A DNA stretch of 43,753 nucleotides from Caryophanales bacterium UBA1427 (lineage in GTDB: Bacteria > Bacillota_I > Bacilli_A > ML615J-28 > CAG-313): positions 1 to 43,753 of the forward strand of contig DCTZ01000016.1 in NCBI GenBank assembly GCA_002329485.1, written 5' to 3'. The notes beneath the pieces were generated by a model, which worked only from the letters and a program-made list of their open reading frames with translations, made no database searches and was not told the DNA's origin. A program made the translations under genes and the position numbers. This document shows positions 1 through 8,301 of the stretch, piece by piece. How positions within the stretch are numbered: position 1 is the stretch's first letter; each line of letters starts with the position of its first letter.

Positions 1-2
1 GG

Positions 3-926
3 GCTGACCAAATCATTGATGCAGACATAAGGGAAATCAATATTCCGGGTATTATTACAAGCGAAATTGAATTGCCTTCAAAAGGAAAATACGGTTCAAT
101 TATTTCTTGGATATCTTCTAACCCTGATGTAATAGACAGTTATGGGAATGTCACTCAAGGAAATGAGGACATTTCCGTAACCCTAACGGGTATTTTCGAA
201 TGCCAAGGATTAGAAGTTTTGGTTGATTATGTTGTTTTAGTTAAAGCAGCAGAAGAATTTGATTATTATGCTGCTATTGATGACAACCTGGTGGGAGAAG
301 CATTGCTGATGGCTTTACGAGAGTTGATTACGGAAACTCATACCCATAAAACAACCTACGAAGAGTTAAAAACGTATTTGCAGGATACCGATGAAGACAT
401 CGATAATCGGGACAATATTATCCTGTTTTACAGCGGTCTTTCGATTGAGTCAACTTGGGGAGAAAATTGGAACCGGGAACACGTTTGGCCAAAAAACCGC
501 GGTTGGTTTAAAGAAAGCGGAGCCGGAAGCGATTTGCATCACCTTCGTCCTGCCGATCCAAGCGTTAACAGTTCAAAAAGCAACAAACTCTTTGGTGAAG
601 TTGAGAAAGAAAGAGAAGTAATGCTGAGTGAGTTAAATGGCGGAGGAGGAAGCGGATGCTATTCCGATGCGACGTATTTTGAACCTCGCGATGAGGTTAA
701 AGGCGATGTGGCAAGGATTATTTTCTACCTGTTCACCCGTTATCCGGAAAGCGATGATTACGACTTTACGGATGTTGCCGAAAGTTTGGAATTATTGTTG
801 GAATGGCATAACAATGACCCGGTTGACGAATTTGAACGTCTGCGCAACGATAAAATTGCCGAATACCAGGGAAACCGTAATCCTTATATCGATAATCCTC
901 AATACGCATTATTGATTTGGGCATAA
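3..926 (+). CDS. Secreted endonuclease I (EndA) with N-terminal bacterial Ig-like domain, 5' truncated
   Basis: The frame is open to the left edge with no start in view, so the N terminus (presumably signal peptide and more Ig domains) lies outside the window; 307 residues are visible. The first ~80 visible residues look like the atrophied bacterial Ig-like domain: LPSKGKYGSIISW then SSNPDVID and a G-NVTQG turn. The rest matches the endonuclease I / extracellular ribonuclease family (PF04231), with the diagnostic WNREHVWPK segment (nt about 469-492), SDLHHLRPAD (nt about 529-558) and NSSKSN, which hold the metal-binding and general-base histidines. Such enzymes degrade DNA or RNA outside the cell for nucleotide scavenging. 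A TTG at 72 is an internal codon, not the start. A hairpin terminator follows, so the gene ends its transcription unit. Family assignment is firm; secretion is inferred from the Ig domain. Confidence 0.88.
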   Translation, partial: ADQIIDADIREINIPGIITSEIELPSKGKYGSIISWISSNPDVIDSYGNVTQGNEDISVTLTGIFECQGLEVLVDYVVLVKAAEEFDYYAAIDDNLVGEALLMALRELITETHTHKTTYEELKTYLQDTDEDIDNRDNIILFYSGLSIESTWGENWNREHVWPKNRGWFKESGAGSDLHHLRPADPSVNSSKSNKLFGEVEKEREVMLSELNGGGGSGCYSDATYFEPRDEVKGDVARIIFYLFTRYPESDDYDFTDVAESLELLLEWHNNDPVDEFERLRNDKIAEYQGNRNPYIDNPQYALLIWA

Positions 927-1036
927 AAAATGCATTTTATTGATTCAAAAATGATTATAAGCAATTTGAAATGTTTATAAAACAGTTTCGGTTTGTGGTC
1001 ATTTTGAATTCGAAATCATATAGACATTATCAAAAA

Positions 1037-1078
1037 GGCTACTTTGGGTGTGATTATACCTCAAGGTAGCCCCTTTTT
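1037..1078 (+). terminator. Rho-independent terminator after endA-like gene
   Basis: A 10-bp stem, GGCTACTTTG (1037-1046) with CAAGGTAGCC (1062-1071) including one G-U pair, is followed by a T run at 1074-1078. It separates the nuclease gene from the next unit. Confidence 0.8.
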
Positions 1079-1123
1079 ATTGTTTGATATTTTTTATTTT
1101 GACTTGGAATTTAGGGTTTATTG

Positions 1124-1132
1124 TGATAAAAT
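1124..1132 (+). promoter_or_regulatory. Extended -10 promoter element for the YwaF-like gene
   Basis: TG-A-TAAAAT at 1124-1132 is an extended -10 about 57 bp before the start codon. No well-spaced -35 is convincing; TTGACT at 1099-1104 is 22 bp away. Confidence 0.4.
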
Positions 1133-1188
1133 GAAACCGTGAGTAGAAAAACGAAAACAAATAATTTAAAAGAAAAGAGGTCATTAAT

Positions 1189-1878
1189 ATGCCTAAAATA
1201 ATGGGGATTGAACACATCCTTTATTTGATTTTTTGGATAACAATGGGAGTTTCGACAATTTATTTCATCAAAAGGAAAGTTAAGGATGAAAGAACCTTGA
1301 CGTTAATAACTAAAGGAGTCGGGGTTTTGTTACTTTTGGCCATCACATGGAACCGGGTTTCGATTGCAGTAGTGGGAAAAAACGCTTTGAAACTGTTGCC
1401 GGATAGTTTTTGCGGCACGTGCAGTCTGGTTTTTGCTTTGGCAGTTATCCTGGGCAAAAAAGACAATATTGTTTTGCACGGTGTTGCTTATATGGGCGTG
1501 GTAGGAGGACTAATTACGATTTTTTATCCGGATTTCATCGGTCAAGCCCCCTCCATTTTCCATTCCCGTACCATCTCGGGTTTAATCCATCATACCCTTA
1601 TGGTCTATTTGTTTTTCCTGATGCTTTTAACAAAATACTTAAGGCCGACTTACAAAAAGTGGTATGCGGTGGTGCTAACCGGATCCTGCTTCATAACCTA
1701 CGGTTTGTTCTTAATCAAAGCACTGGGTTTACCGGATGCCATGCAGATTGAAAACCCTATTCTTTCGGGCACCAAACTTTACTGGTATGCGCTTTGCGGA
1801 ATATTTTTGCTTGTTTACGGGGTATTTATTGCCTTGTGGGAATTGATAAAAGCACAGATAGAACGAAAAAAAGCTTAA
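1189..1878 (+). CDS. YwaF/TMEM164-like (TIGR02206) multi-spanning membrane protein
   Basis: The 229-residue product has about seven predicted hydrophobic segments, starting with IEHILYLIFWITMGVSTIYF at the N terminus and ending in a basic tail (ERKKA). The order of conserved pieces, WNR in helix 2-3, LLPDSFCGTCS, GVVGGLITIFYP, then IHHTLMVYLFF, agrees with the TIGR02206/YwaF family, now grouped with TMEM164 acyltransferase-like proteins (PF14808). The paired histidines of IHHT lie where the family has its conserved His. Biochemical role in bacteria is not established. The start ATG follows AAAAGAGG at good spacing. The next gene begins 53 nt downstream, so they may share a transcript. Confidence 0.75.
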   Translation: MPKIMGIEHILYLIFWITMGVSTIYFIKRKVKDERTLTLITKGVGVLLLLAITWNRVSIAVVGKNALKLLPDSFCGTCSLVFALAVILGKKDNIVLHGVAYMGVVGGLITIFYPDFIGQAPSIFHSRTISGLIHHTLMVYLFFLMLLTKYLRPTYKKWYAVVLTGSCFITYGLFLIKALGLPDAMQIENPILSGTKLYWYALCGIFLLVYGVFIALWELIKAQIERKKA

Positions 1879-1931
1879 TTAAAACCGGTAAACCGTTGAA
1901 AAAATCAGGCTAAATTTTATAGGAGTAGAAA

Positions 1932-2735
1932 ATGGTTTATAATTGGATTGATGCCAAAGCTTACAAAATGGATTGTTTTTTGTTTTTTGACCGCTGGATT
2001 CTCGACTTTATTTTTCAAAATATTGAGGATTCGGATTACGTTGGAGATATGGCGAAAGCCTTATACAACTATCCCTATGTGAAAGAATTTATCCGAAAAA
2101 AAGCCCCGGAAGTATCGGGCTTTATGGATGCGATTGACAGAGTGGATTGCACCAAGTATTCCCTGGCGGAACTGCGCGAAGCGGAGACCAAAATCCTGCA
2201 AATGCATGAAACCTTTGTCGTCTATGCTTTTCCAGAAGTAATGAATCGGGTCAACTATATCCGCAACTGGTCCCCGGAATATCTTTACCGTTTGGTCGAT
2301 CTGACTGAAAAAACCGTTTTGGATGTCGGAGCTGGAACCGGACGGTTGACGTTTGCGGCGGCAAAAATGGCTAAGAAAGTTTATGCCAGCGAACCGTGCG
2401 ATTGTTTGCGGGAGTACATGCGCGATTACATCAAACAAGAAAAAATCACCAATGTCAAAGTCTTGGACGGTTTTGTGGAAAATCTGCCTTTCGAAGACAA
2501 TACTTTCGATGTCGTTATCGGCGGTCATGTGGTCGGCGATGATTACGATAAGGAAATTGCCGAAATTACCCGGGTATTAAAAGACGGCGGAATAATCGTT
2601 CTTTGTAACGGCGACGATGAGTTTAAGCGAAAAGGACCGGACCAAGAATTGGTTAAGCGCGGTTTCGAATGGTTTGTTCACGAAAGCATCGAAGGCGGAA
2701 TCATTTACGATTACCGAATACGGGTCAAAAAATAA
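1932..2735 (+). CDS. Class I SAM-dependent methyltransferase
   Basis: This 267-residue protein has an N-terminal ~115-residue helical region of unknown role, then a Rossmann methyltransferase fold: motif I VLDVGAGTGRL (nt about 2314-2346), an acidic residue after strand 2 (KVYASEP), and motif IV/post-motif FDVVIGGHVV followed by VLKDGGIIVLCNGDD. It resembles the UbiE/Methyltransf_11 group. The substrate cannot be told from sequence. Start ATG is preceded by TAGGAGT at proper spacing. It is followed 28 nt later by the C69-type hydrolase, and both probably share an mRNA. Confidence 0.8.
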   Translation: MVYNWIDAKAYKMDCFLFFDRWILDFIFQNIEDSDYVGDMAKALYNYPYVKEFIRKKAPEVSGFMDAIDRVDCTKYSLAELREAETKILQMHETFVVYAFPEVMNRVNYIRNWSPEYLYRLVDLTEKTVLDVGAGTGRLTFAAAKMAKKVYASEPCDCLREYMRDYIKQEKITNVKVLDGFVENLPFEDNTFDVVIGGHVVGDDYDKEIAEITRVLKDGGIIVLCNGDDEFKRKGPDQELVKRGFEWFVHESIEGGIIYDYRIRVKK

Positions 2736-2763
2736 AACCCAAGAAGTATAGGGGGAAAGAAAA

Positions 2764-4029
2764 ATGTGCGATACTTTTTACAGAAGAACTTTAAACAAAA
2801 CAATTTTTGCCAAAAACAGTGATCGCAGCGCCAATGAACCGAATCTTTGTCTCTTCTACCCGCCTCTTGAAGGCGATGAGAACCGCCAATGTACTTACAT
2901 CGGTGTCGGTAATGTTGGTCCCATCCGTTCTGTTTTGCTGGTTCAGCCGAGTTGGATGTGGGGCGGCGAAATGGGAATCAACGACCGGGGAGTCGTAATT
3001 GGCAACGAAGCGGTTTTTACCAAATCGAAAGGGAAAAAAGAAAACAAACTGATTGGGATGGATTTGCTTCGACTGGCTTTGGAACAATCTTCAAGTGCTC
3101 AAGAAGCAGTCGATGTTATCATAAAGTATCTTCAGGAATTTGGCCAAGGGGGAAACTGCGGTTTCGACAAGCATTTTTATTACGACAATTCGTATTTGAT
3201 TGCGGATGGGAAAGAAGCTTTTATTTTGGAAACGGCCGGTAAAAATTGGGCCCTAAAAAAGGTACATGATTTCGGCGCCATCAGCAACCGTCTCTTTCTG
3301 AATCGGGACTACGACCAAGCTTCGAAACCCGGAATCGACTTTGCCAAAACGCATACCGAACCAGTTTTTTCTTACTTTTCCCAAGCCAAGGTTCGTCGAA
3401 GCTGCGTCATCAAGGAAATCGACCGAGAAGAATTCGGAGTCGAAAGCGCCATCGAAACCTTGTCGATGCATCATCCGGACGATGAAAAGAACTTATACAA
3501 AAAAGGAAGCGTCCGAAGCGTTTGCATGCATCAAAGTTTGCTGGGGGACCATACTACCGGCAGTATGATTGTCGATTTCCAGGTACCGTACCCAACCATT
3601 TGGTTAACCGGTTCAGGCAGTCCGTGCCTATCGCTATTTAAGCCATGCTTTTTCGGTATCGTCCAACCGCCGATTTTTGCGGACAAAGAAGCGGCTCTAT
3701 CCTATTGGCTGGAACACGAATACCTAAATCGCGCTGTTTTTGCAAACCTTATCGACAAGACCGAATACCTTCGAAAAAGAGACCTCTTGCAAAAAGAATT
3801 TATCGAAGAAGAAGCAAAACTGAGAGCCCAAAACCCGAGTCTTAAAGACCTTGAAGAATTCGCGAAAAGCTGTTTCGAAAAAGAACAAAAGTGGCTTCGG
3901 GAATACCAAACCGAAATTCAAGCAGTCAAAAACCAAACCGTAAAAATGCCGAAAATTTGGGCAAAGAAAACCAAAGTTTTGGGTCGGAAGGTATTTGAAA
4001 CGGATTACGATAAAAGAAATAATCGCTAA
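2764..4029 (+). CDS. C69/secernin-type Ntn-hydrolase
   Basis: The 421-residue product begins MCDTF, putting a cysteine at position 2 that would become the N-terminal nucleophile after Met removal, as in secernins and peptidase family C69/U34. The following FAKNSDRSANEP segment (residues ~17-28) is the family's hallmark substrate-pocket motif, and ETAGKNWALKKV and AISNRL further on also match. The C-terminal ~90 residues are charged and probably coiled. In other bacteria these proteins are called dipeptidases or acyl-peptide releasing enzymes, but few have been assayed. There is no signal peptide, so the enzyme is cytosolic. SD is AGGGGGAAAG. A bidirectional terminator follows. Confidence 0.85.
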   Translation: MCDTFYRRTLNKTIFAKNSDRSANEPNLCLFYPPLEGDENRQCTYIGVGNVGPIRSVLLVQPSWMWGGEMGINDRGVVIGNEAVFTKSKGKKENKLIGMDLLRLALEQSSSAQEAVDVIIKYLQEFGQGGNCGFDKHFYYDNSYLIADGKEAFILETAGKNWALKKVHDFGAISNRLFLNRDYDQASKPGIDFAKTHTEPVFSYFSQAKVRRSCVIKEIDREEFGVESAIETLSMHHPDDEKNLYKKGSVRSVCMHQSLLGDHTTGSMIVDFQVPYPTIWLTGSGSPCLSLFKPCFFGIVQPPIFADKEAALSYWLEHEYLNRAVFANLIDKTEYLRKRDLLQKEFIEEEAKLRAQNPSLKDLEEFAKSCFEKEQKWLREYQTEIQAVKNQTVKMPKIWAKKTKVLGRKVFETDYDKRNNR

Positions 4030-4030
4030 T

Positions 4031-4063
4031 AAAAAGGGAGAAACCGATGGGCTTCTCCTTTTT
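4031..4063. terminator. Bidirectional terminator between convergent units
   Basis: AAAAAGGGAGAA (4031-4042) pairs with TTCTCCTTTTT (4053-4063) with one bulged G. Flanking A and T runs let it work on both strands, serving the C69 gene (+) and the SGNH remnant (-). Confidence 0.7.
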
Positions 4064-4085
4064 GGTTGGATAGATTTAAATTTGG

Positions 4086-4511
4086 TTATTTGATGATTTT
4101 AGCCAATTGTTTGGCGACTTCGTAGAAACCGAGATCGGTTAAATGCGTTCCGTCAACCGAACCTTCGCAGTCCATTTTTTTGATCAGTTTTGTTCCGTCG
4201 ATGAAGGTTATGCCGTATTTTTCCGCGGTTTTCTTCTGCAACTGGTAGAAACCTTTTCGGTAAGCGCGAAGTTTATCGTTGATGAAGACGATAGCTTCGT
4301 CAAAATGGCTGATTAAGAAAATTTTCAGGTTTTCTTTGTTTTCTAGGTGTTCCATGAAATAAGTAAACCTTTCCTGGAAATGTTCATAGGAAGGGGAATT
4401 TGCTTCCACTTCGAATAACAAATATTTTACCTTTCTTTCCCGGATGATTTGATTGATGATGGTAAGCATCGCTGGTTCGAGTTTGCAGCTGCCCGAAAAG
4501 CCGGAACTTTG
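4086..4511 (-). pseudogene. SGNH/GDSL-type hydrolase, 3' remnant
   Basis: On the minus strand an open frame ends with VDGTHLTDLGFYEVAKQL, which is the block V (DxxH) catalytic motif and C-terminal helix of SGNH/GDSL esterases. Only about 127-140 residues exist, whereas the family usually has 200 or more, and block I (GDS) and the GxND block are missing. The frame is closed upstream by TAG at 4512-4514, and an ATG at 4467-4469 lacks a Shine-Dalgarno site. The upstream end abuts and overlaps the 3' half of a plus-strand acetyltransferase. I read this as a truncated, probably inactive gene. Confidence 0.6.
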
Positions 4512-4893
4512 CTACGAAGTATCAACCGACAATTCGGATCTTCCTTGGCTTTATGCAATAAGCGACAGTTACCGAATTTCCCATTTGGTTAATGTCAGAA
4601 TAATCAATTATGCAAAAGTAATCCGAAGTTTACTCAAACAAAAAAACAATCTGCCGAAAGGTACGATTACTATTCGAATTCAGGAAGCGGTTAATTTAAA
4701 AGTAACTGTTGGCCTTGATATTTCGGTGGAGGAAATCCCCGATCAACCAAACTTTGATTTGGTATTGACCGAAAGGGAAGTCCATCAGATTCTGTTCGAT
4801 AACCCGCTTTTTTGGGGCGATAAATATCCTTTACTTAAGGCTTATTGTCCTTTTTCGTTGCCGGTTACTCTTTCCAGTCTTGATAGTTTTTAA
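4453..4893 (+). pseudogene. Eis-like GNAT acetyltransferase, C-terminal (SCP2-like) remnant
   Basis: About 146 codons resemble the C-terminal sterol-carrier-like half of Eis-type GNAT acetyltransferases: DLPWLYAISDSYRISHLVNVR, then a KGTITIRIQ strand, an LTEREVHQILFDN helix, and a FSLPVTLSSLDSF tail. The N-terminal GNAT fold with the acetyl-CoA site is absent. The apparent start (TTG-ATG-ATG at 4453-4461) has no clear ribosome site and lies over the antisense SGNH remnant. The simplest reading is that one deletion removed the 5' halves of two divergent genes. A strong terminator follows. Confidence 0.55.
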
Positions 4894-4928
4894 TCTGTTT
4901 TCCATTAGGATTTTATTCCTCTTCATTA

Positions 4929-4953
4929 AGCGCAGTTTTTCTGCGCTTTTTTT
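4929..4953 (+). terminator. Rho-independent terminator
   Basis: A perfect 7-bp stem AGCGCAG (4929-4935) / CTGCGCT (4941-4947) with a T5 loop is followed by a run of seven Ts. Confidence 0.85.
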
Positions 4954-4982
4954 CGCTTCTTGTTTCCTTTTTCAGTCGATTG

Positions 4983-4991
4983 TGCTAAAAT
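4983..4991 (+). promoter_or_regulatory. Extended -10 promoter element
   Basis: TG-C-TAAAAT at 4983-4991 lies 53 bp before the methyltransferase start at 5044. The upstream TTGTTT at 4960 is 20 bp away, so the -35 is weak. Confidence 0.4.
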
Positions 4992-5043
4992 GATGGCAAA
5001 TAGAAAATCATTTTTTGTAAGAAAATACTTTATAGGAGGAAAA

Positions 5044-5865
5044 ATGGACCGTTTGTTTGCTTATTTGTCAAAACCGAAGCCCTATGAACCAAGCACGCAT
5101 CCTTTTTGGGATGACGAACATATTTCCAAAGGGATGTTGGAAGCCCATTTAAACCCGGATCGGGATGCGGCGACGCGGAAACATTCGTTTGTCAAACAAT
5201 CCGTGGAATGGCTGTGCAAAATGTTTCCCAGTCAAAAATATCCCAAAGTTTTGGACTTGGGGTGCGGTCCGGGCATTTATGCGGATTTATTGAACCAAAA
5301 AGGTTATTCGGTAACCGGAATCGATATTTCCGAACGCTCAATCGCTTATGCGAAAGCCCAAAACCCAAATAACATATATTTTTGCATGAATTACCTGAAT
5401 TGCGATTTTCCGGCCGAATTTGACCTGATTTTGCTCATTTACTGCGATTTTTCCGTTCTTAGAGAGGATGAAAGACAAAAACTATTGAGAATTGTCTTTA
5501 AAGCGCTAAAAAAAGGGGGCTATTTCGTTTTTGACGTCAATACCCTTAAATTTTACCAAAATCGGCCCGAAGAACAAAAAAACTGGTATTTAAACGAAGG
5601 AAGCGGCTTTTGGCGGGATAAAACCTACTTGGTGCTTGAATCTTTTTATATCTATGAACCGGATGTTTTCCTTAAGCAATATGTGGTGCTTGAGGAAGAC
5701 TTATCGTTTAGGGTATACCGGATTTGGGATAAAGCCTATACCGAAAAATCGCTGATGGAAGAATTGAAAACCGTTAGTTATTCGGAATGTCGGATTTTCG
5801 AAGATGTTTGCGGAAAAAAGTTTAACGAGGATTCACGTACAATGTGTGTCGTTTTGAACAAATGA
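5044..5865 (+). CDS. Class I SAM-dependent methyltransferase
   Basis: I start this 273-residue gene at the ATG at 5044 because TAGGAGGA sits 4-5 nt before it; the longer open frame from 4960 runs through the promoter region and has no ribosome site. The protein has a typical Rossmann methyltransferase core: VLDLGCGPGIYADLL (motif I), VTGIDISERSIAYAK (acidic loop), CDFPAEFDLILLIY, and ALKKGGYFVFDV. It is closest in layout to Methyltransf_25/small-molecule methyltransferases. Substrate unknown. It appears monocistronic, between two terminators. Confidence 0.82.
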   Translation: MDRLFAYLSKPKPYEPSTHPFWDDEHISKGMLEAHLNPDRDAATRKHSFVKQSVEWLCKMFPSQKYPKVLDLGCGPGIYADLLNQKGYSVTGIDISERSIAYAKAQNPNNIYFCMNYLNCDFPAEFDLILLIYCDFSVLREDERQKLLRIVFKALKKGGYFVFDVNTLKFYQNRPEEQKNWYLNEGSGFWRDKTYLVLESFYIYEPDVFLKQYVVLEEDLSFRVYRIWDKAYTEKSLMEELKTVSYSECRIFEDVCGKKFNEDSRTMCVVLNK

Positions 5866-5927
5866 TTTTTTCAAATCTTTTTAATTATTTGAATTTTTCA
5901 ACCTGCTAAAAGAATCCGAATAATAAA

Positions 5928-5960
5928 AAAGCAAGCAAAAAACCTTATTTGCTCGCTTTT
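5928..5960 (+). terminator. Rho-independent terminator
   Basis: AAAAGCAAGCAAA near 5928-5940 pairs with TTTGCTCGCTTTT near 5948-5960 with a single A-C mismatch, ending in Ts; A runs on the left also permit minus-strand use. Confidence 0.65.
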
Positions 5961-6043
5961 AAAATTCAATTATTTTTTTGATTGTTAAAGTGGGGTATAA
6001 ATGATAAACTATTCGCATCAATTTAGCTTTGGAGTGAGAAAAG

Positions 6044-6568
6044 ATGAATACAAAGTTAATGAAAACAGCCAAAAAGGAAGCCCGTAAGTTTTTCCACGGC
6101 GATATAATGGGCGCAAAATCCAATTTGCAACCGATTGCGAAACTATTTCCCACCTCACCGACTTGGCAACTGGAACAATGGAAAAATTGTTGGTGTGCCG
6201 CTTTTGTATATTATTGCGTAATCAAAGCGGGTTACGATTTACCGGTAAAATATCCGAGCGAAGCGGTATCGTGTAATTTTGCGGGGGTAAAAGCTTGGGA
6301 AGAGTGGGCCAAACTGTCGGAAAATCAATATTGGCTTAGTTCCAAAAGCCCAAGCTTTACGCTTGAACCAGGCGATATCGTCCTTTTTGACCATGTTTTT
6401 TTAAACCAGGAACACGACCATATCGGAATTGTCGTGGAAGTAAAACGAAACACAATCAAAACCGCCGAGGGCAACTTCAACAATGTTTCCGCGATTGTCG
6501 AACGTCCCATTGAGGAACATATCCGAGGAGTTGTAAGACTCCCGGAAATTGCAAAGGAAAAAGGATAA
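6044..6568 (+). CDS. CHAP/NlpC-P60-fold cysteine peptidase-like protein without signal peptide
   Basis: The 174-residue protein has a CHAP-type arrangement: NCWCAAFVYYC around residue 50 supplies the candidate nucleophile Cys, GDIVLFDH and HDHIGIVVEV (residues ~115-140) supply the candidate His, and KTAEGNFNN gives the following polar position. CHAP enzymes usually cut peptidoglycan peptides or glutathionylspermidine-type amides. There is no signal peptide or membrane segment, which is odd for a cell-wall enzyme and favours a cytosolic amidase, a phage-like lysin, or a toxin-like role. Its stop overlaps the next gene's start (TAATG at 6566-6570), so the two are translationally coupled. SD TTGGAG precedes the ATG. 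Confidence 0.75.
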   Translation: MNTKLMKTAKKEARKFFHGDIMGAKSNLQPIAKLFPTSPTWQLEQWKNCWCAAFVYYCVIKAGYDLPVKYPSEAVSCNFAGVKAWEEWAKLSENQYWLSSKSPSFTLEPGDIVLFDHVFLNQEHDHIGIVVEVKRNTIKTAEGNFNNVSAIVERPIEEHIRGVVRLPEIAKEKG

Positions 6569-8130
6569 TGAAGACCGAAAACAAACTAACCGAAATCAGA
6601 AAAAAACACCAAATGTCGCAATCCGTGCTTGCCCAGCTGTTAAATACGGACCAAGAAACCATCAAATTATGGGAAAAAGGGTTGTTGGTTCCCGACATCG
6701 AAATACTATGGAAATATGCAAATCTTTTTAAGGTTCCTTTGGAATCATTTGCCACCGAAGCTGCTCAAAAAAGTATTCAAAAAGACTTTGGTGCTTTTTC
6801 CTACTGGGAACTTTATTCGAGCGATTTACAGGCCGAATTCCGTCAATCTCTGGCCGAAGGATTGACGGTCGAACCGTATCAATCCCTGATCGAAGCGGTT
6901 TCCAACCTGCCGACGGGAGAATTCAAAGAAAGATTGGCGGACAATTTATTCCAAAAAGTCCTTAATGCCGAAATCAGCCCCGATTATCCCTATCGGGAAC
7001 CGTCTGATTTAAAAACAATCAAAGAGTTGCGAAGAACCAAGGAGACAAGAAAGCAAGCGGTTAACTATGAAACATTAGCCGACAAAGTCCGGGGTGCTTG
7101 GTTTGGCCGTGCCGCCGGTTGCATGCTGGGGAAAGCCGTCGAGTGCATCAAAAGCGATGAACTCATTCCCTTTCTGAAGGAAACAGGCAATTACCCGCTG
7201 CATCGTTATATTTACGCAAGCGATCTGACGGAAGAAATAATCCGAAAGTACCGCTTTGATTTTTCCACCCGGGAATATGTGGATAGACTGGATTTCATGC
7301 CTTCCGATGATGACATGAATTATTTGGTGATGGCCCAGCAGGTCGTTGAAACCTGCGGTTTGGATTTTTCTTCTTTCGATATGGCAAAAGCGTGGTTAAA
7401 ATACCAAACCAAGGATTGCTACTGCACGGCGGAAAAAGTTGCCTATTGCAACTTTATCAAAGGGTACTATCCGCCGAAGTCGGCTATCTACAAAAACCCT
7501 TACCGGGAATGGATCGGCGCCCAAATCCGCGGTGATTATTTCGGTTACATTAATCCGGGCGACCCGGAAAAAGCTGCCGAAATGGCTTATCGCGATGCCT
7601 GTTTGTCGCATGTGAAGAACGGGATTTACGGAGAAATGTTTGTGGCTGCCACTTTGGCAATTGCCGGAACAACCGATAGGATTGAAGATATCATTTTGGG
7701 GGCTTTGGCCGAGATTCCTGCCACCTCCCGGTACTATGAAGCGGTTATGAGCGTTTTTCAAGGCTATAAAGAAGGAAAAACCTTTGCTGATACCTTAAAG
7801 TCTATCCATAAACGGTTTGACGAAAAGACCGAATATGATTGGTGCCATGTGCTTCCGAATGCGATGATTGTCGTAGCTGCTTTATTATACGGAAAGGGCG
7901 ATTTCGGAAAATCGATTTGTTTGGCCGTGGAATCGGCTTTTGACACCGATTGCAACGGGGCAACCGTTGGTTCTATTTTGGGTATGGCCCTGGGTTTTGA
8001 ACGGATTCCGCCGTATTGGTATCAAACCTTCAACAATCGATTGCAAACCACCATCTTTGGGGTAGAAACGGTGGATTTCAGTTCTTGCATTGCCAAAACC
8101 CTAAGACATATTGATTGGAGAATCAAGTAG
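6568..8130 (+). CDS. XRE-type HTH fused to ADP-ribosylglycohydrolase (DraG-like)
   Basis: Residues ~5-57 form an XRE/Cro helix-turn-helix (LTEIRKKHQMSQSVLAQLL, then TIKLWEKGLLVPDIE). After a ~110-residue linker, residues ~170-515 form an ADP-ribosylglycohydrolase (PF03747) domain: KVRGAWFGRAAGCMLGKAVE, the DDDMNY metal motif at D247-D249, and FDTDCNGATVGSILG with D459 and D461 as second metal ligands. All expected Mg-binding acids appear present, so the enzyme is likely active in removing ADP-ribose from proteins, nucleic acids or small molecules. Usual DraG proteins are ~300 residues and lack the HTH. Coupling with the upstream CHAP gene suggests a joint job. A terminator follows. Confidence 0.85.
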   Translation: MKTENKLTEIRKKHQMSQSVLAQLLNTDQETIKLWEKGLLVPDIEILWKYANLFKVPLESFATEAAQKSIQKDFGAFSYWELYSSDLQAEFRQSLAEGLTVEPYQSLIEAVSNLPTGEFKERLADNLFQKVLNAEISPDYPYREPSDLKTIKELRRTKETRKQAVNYETLADKVRGAWFGRAAGCMLGKAVECIKSDELIPFLKETGNYPLHRYIYASDLTEEIIRKYRFDFSTREYVDRLDFMPSDDDMNYLVMAQQVVETCGLDFSSFDMAKAWLKYQTKDCYCTAEKVAYCNFIKGYYPPKSAIYKNPYREWIGAQIRGDYFGYINPGDPEKAAEMAYRDACLSHVKNGIYGEMFVAATLAIAGTTDRIEDIILGALAEIPATSRYYEAVMSVFQGYKEGKTFADTLKSIHKRFDEKTEYDWCHVLPNAMIVVAALLYGKGDFGKSICLAVESAFDTDCNGATVGSILGMALGFERIPPYWYQTFNNRLQTTIFGVETVDFSSCIAKTLRHIDWRIK

Positions 8131-8155
8131 TAAAAATAATTTTCTAAAAAAATAT

Positions 8156-8210
8156 AAGCGGTTATCATACATGGGTTCTTTTAGAACCAGGGGTTTTAAC
8201 CGCTTTTTTT
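8156..8210 (+). terminator. Two-tier rho-independent terminator
   Basis: Outer stem AAGCGGTTA (8156-8164) / TAACCGCTT (8197-8205), inner stem GGTTCT (8174-8179) / AGAACC (8183-8188) with a TTT loop, then a T run to 8210. Confidence 0.8.
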
Positions 8211-8301
8211 GATTTAAAAAAGTTTGGTAAACTTGTGCAAATCTAATCGGCTACTTGACAATTCAAGAATATAGTAATAGTGACGGAAAGGGGGTGTTGT
8301 T

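Noticed and set aside
4960..5043. Longer N terminus for the methyltransferase at 5044
   Set aside because: It runs through the promoter region and lacks a ribosome site; the ATG at 5044 has a strong one.
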